Virus record (IMG/VR): IMGVR_UViG_3300044645_002168
Location: 1-28,254 of that record
Strand: one strand, 5' to 3'
Source: a virus
Length of the DNA stretch: 28,254 nucleotides
Shown here: positions 19,597 to 27,945 of the stretch, piece by piece
Layout: each line of letters opens with the position of its first letter
Position numbering within the stretch: the first letter of the stretch is position 1
Program-made: the position numbers and the translations under genes
Notes under the pieces: model-generated
The model's input: only the letters and a program-made list of their open reading frames with translations
Databases searched by the model: none
Told to the model about the DNA's origin: nothing

Positions 19597-20382
19597 ATGG
19601 CATCAGTATCGCAGAGCAGCCGTCAGAAGCGTCGACCGTGGACAGCGCAAGACCAAGTAACCGCCGAAGTCATGGCGGCGTGTGGCATAAAATGCAAGGC
19701 GATTGCTCGGTATATGGGCCGATCAGACGGCACCATTTCAGCGCACCTAATCCAAGGTGAAACAGAAAAAATCTTTGAGCGCAACAAGCGATACTATTAC
19801 GACAATTTACATGAAGAGCGCCAACGAAGGCGCCGCTACTATCAATCGAACATCAAGATTGAACGCGAACGCGCTCGGCTCCGTTACAGAGCCAATCCTG
19901 AAATAGAGCGAGAAAGAACCCGTCGATGGCAAAGAGAAAATCCAGAAAAAGCATTTGAGCTTCGGCGCCGCGTGTATCAGAACAATCCTGGAGCTGCTCG
20001 GGAAAAGTGCCGTCGGCGTCGCGAATGGAGGAGGTCATCCCGCCGCGCCGCCCTCCACCCCGTCACCCGCGCTCAAATCGACGCTCGCTTCGCCATCTGG
20101 GACAACCGCTGCGCATTCTGTGGAGTGGATGCCAGCCACGAACGAAACCACGGCCGCGAACGCCTCACGGTTGAACACGTGTTGGCCCTGACCAAGGGCG
20201 GGCTTGACGAGGCGAGCAACATCATTCCCGCCTGCACCGCTTGCAACTCCAGCAAGCACAACTCACCGGTTGAGGATTGGTACCGGCAGCAACCGTGGTT
20301 CACAGAGGCTCGCTGGCGCAAGATCCAGCGCCATTGCCCCGCCGCCGTGGTGGGCCAACTACCTCTGGCGCTGGCGGCGTAG
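19597..20382 (+). CDS. HNH homing-type endonuclease with HTH and 15-residue repeats
   Basis: A 261-aa protein inserted between portal and protease genes. An N-terminal helix-turn-helix (EVMAACGIKCKAIARYMG, about 24-41) is followed by five basic repeats of exactly 15 residues, marked by N70, N85, N100, N115 and N130 (YxxN-P then ER-rich helix), probably a DNA-gripping tether. The C-terminal nuclease has CAFC (C172, C175), LTVEHVLALTKGG (H194), N208 and CTAC (C213, C216), a zinc-bound HNH. Domain order and location suggest a free-standing homing endonuclease. The region is less GC-rich and uses more AGA/GAA codons than neighbours, consistent with transfer. A ribosome site AAAGGACAGG precedes the ATG. 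Confidence 0.85.
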   Translation: MASVSQSSRQKRRPWTAQDQVTAEVMAACGIKCKAIARYMGRSDGTISAHLIQGETEKIFERNKRYYYDNLHEERQRRRRYYQSNIKIERERARLRYRANPEIERERTRRWQRENPEKAFELRRRVYQNNPGAAREKCRRRREWRRSSRRAALHPVTRAQIDARFAIWDNRCAFCGVDASHERNHGRERLTVEHVLALTKGGLDEASNIIPACTACNSSKHNSPVEDWYRQQPWFTEARWRKIQRHCPAAVVGQLPLALAA

Positions 20383-20417
20383 GCCGTCTTTAACCTGAGA
20401 CCAGCGACTATCCGGCT

Positions 20418-22406
20418 TTGGATCTCACGAAACTCAAAGGCCCCCAGCGGCGAGAGCTGCCGATGGGTCTCCAGATTGAAGAGAAAACGGATGAGACCCT
20501 CACCTTTTCGTTTTCCAGTGAACAGCCAGTAGATCGCTGGTTTGGCCGCGAGATCCTAGTGCACGAGGAAGGCACCATGGACCTCTCGCGCCTGAACGAC
20601 GGCGCACCATGGCTCTGGGGGCATGACCCTAACAAGGTCCTGGGAGTCGTTGAAAAGGCCTGGCTCGGCGACGATCGCCGGCTCTACAGCACGGTGCGGT
20701 GGTCGCCCAACACCACTGAGCGCGGAACTGAGGAGTTCCGTCGCCGCGTCGATATTGAAGCCGGCATTACGAAAAACGTCTCGTTCGCCTACAGCATTGA
20801 CGACATCGAAGAGCGCAGCGGCGACTTTTACGTGACTAGCTGGAAGGCCCTGGAAGTCTCCAGCGTCAGCGTCCCCGCCGATCAGACCGTAGGCCTGGGC
20901 CGCGCCATGGATGAGCCGGCGGCTGAGCCTGAGCCTGCTGCTGAGCCCACCCCGGAGCCCTCCGCACCGGCAGAGCCGACCGTGACGGCTCACGATGAGG
21001 CAATCAAGGCAGCCGTTAGTCAGGCCCTCCATAGCCTGACAGCACAGACCGCCGAGCGGACTGACACCCCTGTTCAGACTCTCATGACCACTGAAACGAT
21101 CAACGTGGAGGAGGTGGCGCAATCCGCTCGCATTGCTGAGCGTGAGCGCGTCGCGTCCATCAAATCAATGTGCGACCAGTTCCAGCTTTCCGAGCTGGCC
21201 GAGAAACTCATCAATGACGACGCTTCCATCGACGCCGCCCGTGCGGTGGTGATGGAACAGATCGGCATGCGCAAGGTTTCCTTTGAGGGCCGCGTGCACG
21301 ATGCCGGCGGCGCTGAGCTTGGCCTGAGCAAGCGTGAAGTGAAGCGCTACAGCTTCCTGCGCGTCGCTCAGTATTTGGCCGACCCCAACCCCCGTACCGC
21401 TGAGGCCGCCGGCTTTGAGCTGGAGGTGGCCCGTGCCGCCCAGGCCAAGCACAGCCGCTCTGCCAACGGCGTGCTGATCCCCTGGGAAGTGCTGGGCTCC
21501 AGCCGCGCTGCTGAGACCCCCGGCCAGGTGGTCGGCACCTTCGGCGATGGCGGCGCACTGGTCGGCACCGATCGGCTCGATGCGCAGTTCATTGACCTGA
21601 TCCGCACCCGCAGCGCCTTCCTGAACAGCGGCCTCACCATGCTCTCCGGCCTGGAGGGCAACGTTGAGATTCCCAAGAAGCTCAGCTCCAGCCAGTATTA
21701 CTTTGTCGGCGAGAATGCTGGGGTTGCCAACAGCAAGCTCACCTTCGGCCTGGTGAACATGATCCCCCGGACCATCGGCGTTCGCGTGCCGATCAGCCGC
21801 CGGATGATGATCCAGAGCTCCCCTGACGTGGAGAACCTGGTACGGATCGACATGGCCGAGTCTGTCGCTTTGGGCATGGATTACACCATCGGTTATGGCA
21901 CCGGCTCCAACGGTCAGCCGCTGGGCATCATCAACACCACCGGCATCGGCAGCGTGACCTTGGGCGGCGGCACTGCCAAGGCATTCCCTGTGAGCCTCGG
22001 CGGCGACGGCTCCACCACTCACAACTGCGGCGACTGGGCCGACTACGTGGACCTGGAAACCGAACTGGCGATCGACAATCTTGACGCCGGCTCAATGCGC
22101 TACATCGGCAACAGCGTGGTGCGCGGCGCCCTGAAGCAGACCCTGAGGGCATCCTCGGCTGGTTCTGACTACATCATGACCGATGCCGGCACTGTGAACG
22201 GCTACCAGTTCACCGTGTCCAACCAGATGCAGCTGAACGATGTTCTGTTCGGCAACTTTGCCGATTGCGTGGTGGGCATGTGGAGCGGCCTGGATGTGGT
22301 GGTTGACCCCTACACCCAGAGCGCCAGCGGCCAGGTAATCCTGACCGTGCATCAGGACTTCGACGTGGCGGTTCGCCGCCCGCAGTCCTTCGCTCTGGGC
22401 ACCTGA
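20418..22406 (+). CDS. Prohead protease fused to HK97-fold major capsid protein
   Basis: A 662-aa fusion. Residues 1 to about 165 are an HK97-type protease: PWLWGHDPNKVLGVVE (catalytic H69), KNVSFAYSI (nucleophile S122) and EVSSVSVPADQTVGL. Residues 167-190 are a P/E/A linker, and 195-290 a helical delta-like scaffolding stretch (RIAERERVASIKSM). From about 290 the capsid domain follows, with FIDLIRTRSAFLNSG, GENAGVANSKLTFG, VPISRRMMIQSS and GYGTGSNGQPLGI. The protease would cut itself and the scaffold from the capsid domain after assembly. The start is a TTG at 20418; the ATG at 20463 is the alternative and would leave the catalytic residues intact. Confidence 0.9.
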   Translation: MDLTKLKGPQRRELPMGLQIEEKTDETLTFSFSSEQPVDRWFGREILVHEEGTMDLSRLNDGAPWLWGHDPNKVLGVVEKAWLGDDRRLYSTVRWSPNTTERGTEEFRRRVDIEAGITKNVSFAYSIDDIEERSGDFYVTSWKALEVSSVSVPADQTVGLGRAMDEPAAEPEPAAEPTPEPSAPAEPTVTAHDEAIKAAVSQALHSLTAQTAERTDTPVQTLMTTETINVEEVAQSARIAERERVASIKSMCDQFQLSELAEKLINDDASIDAARAVVMEQIGMRKVSFEGRVHDAGGAELGLSKREVKRYSFLRVAQYLADPNPRTAEAAGFELEVARAAQAKHSRSANGVLIPWEVLGSSRAAETPGQVVGTFGDGGALVGTDRLDAQFIDLIRTRSAFLNSGLTMLSGLEGNVEIPKKLSSSQYYFVGENAGVANSKLTFGLVNMIPRTIGVRVPISRRMMIQSSPDVENLVRIDMAESVALGMDYTIGYGTGSNGQPLGIINTTGIGSVTLGGGTAKAFPVSLGGDGSTTHNCGDWADYVDLETELAIDNLDAGSMRYIGNSVVRGALKQTLRASSAGSDYIMTDAGTVNGYQFTVSNQMQLNDVLFGNFADCVVGMWSGLDVVVDPYTQSASGQVILTVHQDFDVAVRRPQSFALGT

Positions 22407-22408
22407 TT

Positions 22409-22630
22409 ATGAGGCTGCAGATTCTCTCGAACTGCAGAGCAGACGGTCGCCACCTCGCTATGGGTGAGGTGGCTGACCTTCCTCAAGGCCCAGCCAACGA
22501 GCTGCTGGCGCTGGGCATGGCGTCAATTGCGCCAGAGCCCGAACTTGAGCCCGCCCCGGCCTGTCCACCCAAGCCGCGGCGCTCTGCAAAGACTTCCACC
22601 CCTGACCCCACCCCCACCCCGGAGGATTGA
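22409..22630 (+). CDS. Small protein following the capsid gene, 73 aa
   Basis: The N-terminal half (LQILSNCRADGRHLAMGEVADLP, then ELLALGMASI) has the short beta pattern of small proteins commonly found right after major capsid genes, where a G-containing turn and an A/G-LGxA segment recur. The C-terminal half is a P/E/T-rich disordered tail with an internal basic patch (PKPRRSAKTS). It might be a capsid accessory or head-joining protein; I cannot say which. The ATG follows the capsid stop by two bases. Confidence 0.6.
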   Translation: MRLQILSNCRADGRHLAMGEVADLPQGPANELLALGMASIAPEPELEPAPACPPKPRRSAKTSTPDPTPTPED

Positions 22631-22633
22631 TCC

Positions 22634-23014
22634 ATGGCCATTGAACTCAGAAACCTGGAGCAACTCCAGACCTTCAACATCCGCACTCCCGCGACCCTCA
22701 GCTCCAACAGCGACACCACCGGCGTCGATCTGTCGGGCATCGATGGTGACGCCCTGTTCATCCTGAGCGCCGGCACCAGTTCGACGGGAACCATCAACGC
22801 CAAGCTGCAGCACTCGCTGACCGTCGGCGGCACTTATGAAGACGTGCCCAACGGCGCGTTCGCTCAGCTGACCGCTACTGCCAGCACCCAGAAAGTGGCG
22901 GTTGCCCGCGAGGAACTGCGCCCCTTCCTGCGCATCAACTTCTCCGGCCTGGCATCCTCCTACTCGGCTGCCGTGAGCTGTGTGGCAGTCGGCGGCGCCC
23001 GTTACGCGGTCTGA
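22634..23014 (+). CDS. Head-associated structural protein, 126 aa
   Basis: A beta-rich protein resembling a group often found between capsid and head-tail joining genes: ATLSSNSDTTGVDLSGIDGDALFILSAG cut short here as VDLSGIDGDALFILSAG, then INAKLQHSLTVGGTYEDV, QKVAVAREELRPFLRINFSG. These look like the repeated strands of a small beta barrel; a decoration or head-completion role is likely but not certain. It has a clear ribosome site (GGAGG at 22621-22625) eight bases before the ATG, and the neighbours on both sides are head proteins. Confidence 0.6.
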   Translation: MAIELRNLEQLQTFNIRTPATLSSNSDTTGVDLSGIDGDALFILSAGTSSTGTINAKLQHSLTVGGTYEDVPNGAFAQLTATASTQKVAVAREELRPFLRINFSGLASSYSAAVSCVAVGGARYAV

Positions 23015-23016
23015 CC

Positions 23017-23376
23017 ATGATCCAGGAAATCCCCGATGATTTCCTGCTGGCTGACTTCGGCTCCAGCGTCACTGCTGGGGCCGTTGTTGGTTTGGGGTTT
23101 ATGGACCGCGCTAGCCAGATCATTATGAATGACAACGTGGTGACGGTGGACTATGCGCTGACTGCCAGGACTGATCAGTTCGGCGGTTTGCAGTATGGCG
23201 ACCAGGTGCAGCACGAAGGGCAGACATACAGGCTGCAGCATGAGCCGCTACGGCTAGCTGATGGCCGGTTCTGCGTGATGGTGCTGGAGATGGTGGAGGC
23301 AGCTGTCACGTACCTCACCACGCTGAGCGGCCTGCGGATCACGACCCTGAATAACAAGCAACTCCGCATTCTGTAG
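23017..23376 (+). CDS. Head-tail joining protein (gpFII-like)
   Basis: A 119-aa protein with the lambda gpFII-type pattern: N-terminal DFLLADFGSSVTAG, then a beta sandwich (YALTARTDQFGGLQYGDQV, HEGQTYRLQHEPLRLADGRF) ending in VMVLE. gpFII-like proteins bind the filled head beneath the portal and gpW and form the attachment site for the tail. The C-terminal 25 residues extend beyond the usual fold. Placed after the head proteins and just before the fibre gene, two bases downstream of its neighbour. Confidence 0.65.
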   Translation: MIQEIPDDFLLADFGSSVTAGAVVGLGFMDRASQIIMNDNVVTVDYALTARTDQFGGLQYGDQVQHEGQTYRLQHEPLRLADGRFCVMVLEMVEAAVTYLTTLSGLRITTLNNKQLRIL

Positions 23377-23378
23377 GC

Positions 23379-24794
23379 ATGGCTGAAACCACGATCACAG
23401 GCCTGCCGAACGCCACGACCCCGCTCGATGGAACCGAGCGGGTGCCGATGGATCAGAACGGCGCCACGGTGGACGCCAGCACCCAGGCGATCGCGAATCT
23501 GGCGGCTGGCGCGATCAGCAGTGCTGTGGCTGCCCACGTAGCAGCTGCAGACCCGCATCCTGGCTACCTGACCGCCGCCGAGGGTGACGCGGCCTATGTG
23601 GGGTTGAGCGACGCCCGGCTGAGCGACGCCCGCGAATGGACCGCTGCCACAATCGAGCAGGCTGAGGCCGAGACCGGCACCGCGACGACCCGACGGGCGT
23701 TTACCGCGCAACGGGTGCGGCAGGCCATCGCGGCATGGTGGACCAGCGCCAGCAGCGTGGCAGGCCGCGCCATGGTGGAGGCCCTTGACGCGGCCGCACA
23801 GCGCACGCTGCTGGGCCTGGGCACGGCTGACAGCCCATCATTCACCGGCCTGACGATCACCGGCACGGCGCCGGTCGTCATCCCCCACATCCACGGCAGC
23901 ATCGCCGGCAATTTTTACGTTCACGTCAAAAACACCAGCGGCGGCCCGCTAGCAGCGGGCACGGCGGTCTATGCGACCGGCAGCGTGGGCGACACCGATC
24001 GGATCACAGTGGCGGCCTGCGACCCGACCGATCCGCTCAAAATGCCGGCGATCGCCGTGCTGGAGACCACCCTTGCCAACAACGACCCCGGCGATGCCGT
24101 GATCTTGGGCGAGCTGAGGCCGTTCAATTCCAATAGCTATCAGCTGGGCGATCAGCTCTATGTCGGCGCTGGTGGCGCCATGGTGGCGACGATCCCGGCA
24201 TCTGGCGAGGTGCAGCAGGTCGGCAGCGTAGTGAGGGTGAACGTCAACACCGGGACCATCCTGGTGAACACCGGCGCGGCGATGGCCCGGGTGGGATTCA
24301 CGGGGGCCTATGGCGATCTAAGCGGGCGCCCTGCCATTCCCTCCCCCGCCGACGCCGCCCCGCAGCCGCTGGCGGCCACTGCAGCCATCGGCAGCAGCGC
24401 AGACTACGCCAGGGAGGATCACGCCCACCAGCGCGATTCCGATGTAATCGTGATTCCTGTTGGCGACGAGACCACCGCGCTCACCACCGGCACCAACCGG
24501 GTGAGATTCAGGATGCCGTTTGCTGCCACGCTGCTGGCGGTGCGGGCCAATGTGAACACAGCGCCGACCGGCAGCACGCTGATCGTGGACGTGAACGAGG
24601 CAGGCGCCAGCGTGCTGGGCACGAAACTCAGCATCGACGCCAGCGAGTTCAGTAGCACCACAGCAGCTAGCGCCGCGACGATCACCGATTCCAGCCTGGC
24701 GGACGACGCCGAGATCAGCATCGATATTGACCAGATCGGTTCAACGGTGGCCGGTGCGGGCCTGAAGGTCTCGCTGTTCGTGCGGAGGGCATGA
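23379..24794 (+). CDS. Phage fibre protein, 471 aa
   Basis: The N-terminus (TITGLPNATTPLDGTERVPM) is the common attachment-like opening of phage fibre proteins. Fibre motifs follow: AAHVAAADPHPGYLT (about 50), LSDARLSDAREW (about 76), AYGDLSGRPAIPSP (about 311) and YAREDHAHQRD, a histidine-containing triple-helix motif near residue 345. These belong to trimeric tail or head fibres that reach the host surface. The C-terminal 120 residues form a beta-rich domain that may bind the receptor. The fibre follows the head genes directly, with no tape-measure or tail-tube gene between, so it might be a head fibre. The stop overlaps the next ATG (ATGA). Confidence 0.7.
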   Translation: MAETTITGLPNATTPLDGTERVPMDQNGATVDASTQAIANLAAGAISSAVAAHVAAADPHPGYLTAAEGDAAYVGLSDARLSDAREWTAATIEQAEAETGTATTRRAFTAQRVRQAIAAWWTSASSVAGRAMVEALDAAAQRTLLGLGTADSPSFTGLTITGTAPVVIPHIHGSIAGNFYVHVKNTSGGPLAAGTAVYATGSVGDTDRITVAACDPTDPLKMPAIAVLETTLANNDPGDAVILGELRPFNSNSYQLGDQLYVGAGGAMVATIPASGEVQQVGSVVRVNVNTGTILVNTGAAMARVGFTGAYGDLSGRPAIPSPADAAPQPLAATAAIGSSADYAREDHAHQRDSDVIVIPVGDETTALTTGTNRVRFRMPFAATLLAVRANVNTAPTGSTLIVDVNEAGASVLGTKLSIDASEFSSTTAASAATITDSSLADDAEISIDIDQIGSTVAGAGLKVSLFVRRA

Positions 24795-25324
24795 TGGCCA
24801 ACCTGGTGATCTGGAACAGCCAGACCAACGAGATCCGCGATTACCCACGCGGCGACGATGAGCCGGTCGTGGGGCTGGAGCAGCCGCCGCTTTTCGCGCT
24901 GCAGGTGGTGCGGGAGCCTCAGCCTGAGTACGACCCTGCCACGCAGCGCCTGTCAGAAACTCGCGCTGTGAACCCTGAGGCGCTGACCTGGATCTGGGGC
25001 TGGGACGTTCAGGATCTGCCGCCGCCGCCCCCGCCGGAGCCGAACTATCGGTCGTTCTATGACGCCCTGCTGGCCAGCCAGGTGTATGGCGCCGTGGTGG
25101 CCACGCCGGGGAAAAGTGGCGATCAGGCCGCCGCGATGACGGTGTTTCTCGGCGCGATCCAGGACTCCCTCAGTGGCCGCGAAAACCGCCCTGCACTGCA
25201 GCAGGCAGTCTGGCTGCTGCTGGGCCAGCTCCAGTTGAGCGCCGAGGGGCTGGCTGAGCTGCTGGCGCTGATGGATGAGCACCGCCTGTCGGGCGTTTAC
25301 TCGCTGTCGCCGGGGGTGAGCTGA
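24791..25324 (+). CDS. Fibre-associated protein, 177 aa (chaperone-like candidate)
   Basis: A protein coupled to the fibre gene through an ATGA overlap. The N-terminus has strands (LVIWNSQTNEIRDYP) and a central run of seven prolines (about 77-83). The C-terminal part (90-177) is helical with LYDALLASQVYGAVV-like spacing, and looks like proteins encoded after cyanophage fibre genes. Its position suggests fibre assembly or attachment, but there is no clear tail-fibre-assembly domain. Two ATGs in a row (24791, 24794) start it. It ends with the same GVS-stop context as the gene before the portal. Confidence 0.5.
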   Translation: MMANLVIWNSQTNEIRDYPRGDDEPVVGLEQPPLFALQVVREPQPEYDPATQRLSETRAVNPEALTWIWGWDVQDLPPPPPPEPNYRSFYDALLASQVYGAVVATPGKSGDQAAAMTVFLGAIQDSLSGRENRPALQQAVWLLLGQLQLSAEGLAELLALMDEHRLSGVYSLSPGVS

Positions 25325-26157
25325 TGGCGATTATCTGGGTTGGAACGGGGAGGTTTAGCGCCTACATCGGCCCTGTTCAGGATTACATCGACCGGGTGGT
25401 GGCTGCTGATGTAGCAGCGGGCAACACGCTGGGCCTAGAGGTTGGCGTGCGTGACGCCTACGACGTGTTCATCCGCGACTCAATCAACGTCGGCGACCTG
25501 GGCACCAGCGGCGGCGTGCTGAGCCAAGCCAACAGCATCATCAAGGCCGCGCCGATCATGGCCGGCGCCCGCACGCTGGCCGGTGCGCTGACGCCGTTGG
25601 TGGGGACGGCGCCGACACGGTTTGGCACGGCTGGCGGGTGGAATTACAACCGAAAGACGGGGTTACAGGCGAATGGGACCAATAACTATTTAGATAGCAA
25701 TAGGAGTAATAGCGCTGACCCACAAAATAGCAAGCATGTCGCAGTATTCACCTCCGAATCGGAAACACGCAATGCCACTAGAGCTGCGATTGCCTCGCGA
25801 AGCCCCAGCGGAGCCGTTGGATCAACGCATATTCTAACAACCGCCAGCGTAGTGGTTGCGCGCATAAACACCTCAGGCACGTCAAGTACGGCAAACGCTA
25901 CACCATTTACAGGGCTATTTGGTGGGTCTAGATCTAGCGACACTCAATGCACTGTAAGGTTTAGCGGAGCAAGTACAACGATCAACGAAAGCAGCTCCGC
26001 CCCGGCAGCGGTTCCTATTGATGTTTTCTCTAGGAACGGCGGCGATTTCTCCAACGCCCGCTTCGCCTTCTACTCCATCGGCGAATCCCTCAACCTCGCC
26101 CTGCTGGATACCCGCATCACCGCCCTAATCAACGCCTTCGCGGCTGCTATCCCATGA
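25324..26157 (+). CDS. Tail or receptor-binding structural protein, 277 aa
   Basis: A likely virion protein. The N-terminal part (1-100) is alpha/beta (FSAYIGPVQDYIDRVVAADVAAG). From residue 100 it reads as a lectin-like beta sandwich: NYNRKTGLQANGTNNYLDSN, KHVAVFTSESE, AFYSIGESLNLALLDTRI, the last block being the strand-loop pattern found at the end of phage laminin-G/concanavalin-like domains. The DNA of about 25640-26040 is visibly less GC-rich than the rest of the gene, suggesting a swapped binding domain. It begins at an ATG overlapping the previous stop with a GGGGGTGAG ribosome site. Confidence 0.6.
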   Translation: MAIIWVGTGRFSAYIGPVQDYIDRVVAADVAAGNTLGLEVGVRDAYDVFIRDSINVGDLGTSGGVLSQANSIIKAAPIMAGARTLAGALTPLVGTAPTRFGTAGGWNYNRKTGLQANGTNNYLDSNRSNSADPQNSKHVAVFTSESETRNATRAAIASRSPSGAVGSTHILTTASVVVARINTSGTSSTANATPFTGLFGGSRSSDTQCTVRFSGASTTINESSSAPAAVPIDVFSRNGGDFSNARFAFYSIGESLNLALLDTRITALINAFAAAIP

Positions 26158-26231
26158 CCCATGTAATGAGCTATAGCAAGCCAACCCCATTTTCCACTGC
26201 CTCTACGAAGTGCGCGGAGGTGTTGCGATGA
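26154..26231 (+). CDS. Possible 25-aa coupling peptide
   Basis: A 25-codon frame whose ATG overlaps the preceding stop (ATGA at 26154-26157) and whose TGA overlaps the next gene's ATG (ATGA at 26228-26231). It thus bridges exactly the gap between two genes. Such double coupling is suggestive, but the product is short and unrecognised. It may simply carry ribosomes across to the 63-aa gene. Confidence 0.3.
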   Translation: MTHVMSYSKPTPFSTASTKCAEVLR

Positions 26232-26419
26232 GTTGGATAACTACAGGAAAATCTGATGCTGCGATGCCCAATTTCAGCAGCCTGACATTCTCCGGCCCGT
26301 TCCTACTGCCCCGTGATGGCTGGGACATCGGCACTGCGGGACAGTCTCCTTACGGCGTCGGCATCAAAAACGTGGGCGTTGATGAGCCCATTCACGATCT
26401 CTCTGGGAGCATCATGTAA
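26228..26419 (+). CDS. Small protein upstream of the lectin-fold target gene, 63 aa
   Basis: An unrecognised 63-aa protein with aromatic and glycine residues (WITTGKSD, SLTFSGPFLLPRDGWD, GQSPYGVGIKNVG), probably beta-rich and possibly virion-associated. It has an excellent ribosome site (GCGGAGGTG). Its TAA overlaps the ATG of the 508-aa gene by one base (TAATG), so the two should be made together. It may be a partner or adaptor of that protein. Confidence 0.55.
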   Translation: MSWITTGKSDAAMPNFSSLTFSGPFLLPRDGWDIGTAGQSPYGVGIKNVGVDEPIHDLSGSIM

Positions 26420-27945
26420 TGACAATCTCACCACTTCTCAAGGTTAAAGAACGCATCGTCGGCCCCTCTGGGATCTACAACATCCAAAATGAATGGTACG
26501 GCTACGCCGACGAGTTCAGATACACGATTGGCCTGGCTGGTCTGATGGGGTTCGGCGTGGGCTGCTGCCCACCTGAGCTGCTGCCGGATGACATGGCGCC
26601 AATGCCAGGCACAGAGGATCGCTTCAGCCCCAACTACGGCACCTATGTCCACATCCCGAGCGCCTCGATCATGTGCTTCCTGCCGAAGCACTTTATTGAT
26701 GTTCAGGGCGGCGCTGATACTAACGCCCCGACTTATGGACAGCCAATTGTCATCAGCAATAGCCAGACGGGCAACGCGGTGCTGGCACGAGCTTTTAGGG
26801 ACGGCGGTAGCGAACTGGCTGGCGTGTTCATTGACAAGTACCACCCGAGTAATTGCCGCCCTGACGGCTCTGGGCTGCCAAATCGCGCTGACGCTTCGCC
26901 TGGCGGCTATCCAGATAGCGGTGGAGTGGCTGCTTCTAGACCCCTTCATTGGCCTGTATCGGCGAACTTGAGCGGCATCCTTAGGAGCCCGTTCAGCCTG
27001 TGCAATAGCACCGTGCTAAATCCTGCGGCCACCACGCCAGCAAACAATCTTGGCGGCTGCTGGGCATTGGCACGAAGCCGTGGCGCAGATTTCAACCCCG
27101 TGCCGATTTGGGTGTATTCGCAGTTGGCGTATCTGAGCCTCGCCCATGCACAGGCTTTGTTAGGCACCGACGGCCTGCCCATCAGTGGTGCGACCAGTAA
27201 TGCTGCATGGATGGATGTTGCGCCTTATGCGCCTAAGGGCAACAACAATAACAACTGCGCTGACGTCAACAAAACCTCGCTGCGGTTTGATCGCACTGAC
27301 ATTACAGGCAACGTCAACAGTGGTCGTGCTGGCGAAAACCACCGCGCCTTCACTGGTGCCGCGTGGATTGGCAGTGTGTCAACCCCTGCGCTCGCAGACA
27401 CAACACACAACGGACAGCTCAGTGGCATTGTTGACCTCAATGGCAACCATTGGGAATGCGCTCCGGGGCTGACCAATATTGGAGGCAATAACGCTGGATA
27501 TCGAATGTTGGCGGATTCAGTGGGCTGGAATACTATCAACAGCAATGCCAACATTTCATCAGCAAGCACAGTAAGCCTGATTGCAAATGTCAGTGACAAC
27601 GGAGTTTGGTGGACCGATGCCAATACATGGATTTACATGATCCCGGCGGTTGGCGGAACGTACCACCCGGCCAGCTCGTGGAGCGGTGAGGCAACTAGGC
27701 AAGCAATGACCGAGTGCTTGCTGCCCCGTGAATCAGGAACCAGTACGACGCAGACGAGCACCAACCACTTTGGAGGTGATGGCCTGTTCCGGCGTCATCT
27801 AAACGACCTGCTGCCTCTTGCCGGTGGTCACTGGGGCGCCGGCGCCGCCGCAGGGATGTTTACAGTCTTTCTGAGCACCACCTCCGGCACCAGCGGCGGC
27901 TTCGTCTTCAGCGGTGCCCGTTGCCTGCGCCTTCTGTCCGCGTGA
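26419..27945 (+). CDS. C-type-lectin-like protein, candidate DGR variable protein
   Basis: A 508-aa tail-tip or receptor-binding protein. The C-terminal 57 residues read like the CLec fold of diversity-generating retroelement targets: GGDGLFRRHLNDLLPLAGGHWGAG is the conserved entry (given here as LPLAGGHWGAG), then AGMF and FSGARCLRLLS at the end, matching the W...GG.W..G..AGVF...GFRC pattern. Between them nearly every codon ends in C (GGC, GCC, ACC, AGC, TTC, GTC), as expected if template AAC codons were mutated at adenines. Earlier parts include many N/S/T-rich loops. Its stop lies in the loop of a hairpin (27935-27952). No reverse transcriptase or template repeat is in the window. Confidence 0.65.
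   Translation: MTISPLLKVKERIVGPSGIYNIQNEWYGYADEFRYTIGLAGLMGFGVGCCPPELLPDDMAPMPGTEDRFSPNYGTYVHIPSASIMCFLPKHFIDVQGGADTNAPTYGQPIVISNSQTGNAVLARAFRDGGSELAGVFIDKYHPSNCRPDGSGLPNRADASPGGYPDSGGVAASRPLHWPVSANLSGILRSPFSLCNSTVLNPAATTPANNLGGCWALARSRGADFNPVPIWVYSQLAYLSLAHAQALLGTDGLPISGATSNAAWMDVAPYAPKGNNNNNCADVNKTSLRFDRTDITGNVNSGRAGENHRAFTGAAWIGSVSTPALADTTHNGQLSGIVDLNGNHWECAPGLTNIGGNNAGYRMLADSVGWNTINSNANISSASTVSLIANVSDNGVWWTDANTWIYMIPAVGGTYHPASSWSGEATRQAMTECLLPRESGTSTTQTSTNHFGGDGLFRRHLNDLLPLAGGHWGAGAAAGMFTVFLSTTSGTSGGFVFSGARCLRLLSA
27823..27942 (+). repeat. Candidate DGR variable repeat (VR)
   Basis: This codes the last 40 residues of the lectin-like protein. In the stretch 27829-27921 most codons are NNC with varied first and second bases (CAC, GGC, GCC, AGC, ACC, TCC, TTC, GTC), while TGG, GGG ATG and the final CGT TGC look conserved. 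This is the footprint left by adenine mutagenesis of AAC codons in a template repeat. No second copy was found in the window. Confidence 0.5.

Noticed and set aside
21165-22022. 285-aa leftward open frame
   Set aside because: Antisense to the capsid domain, which has clear family motifs.
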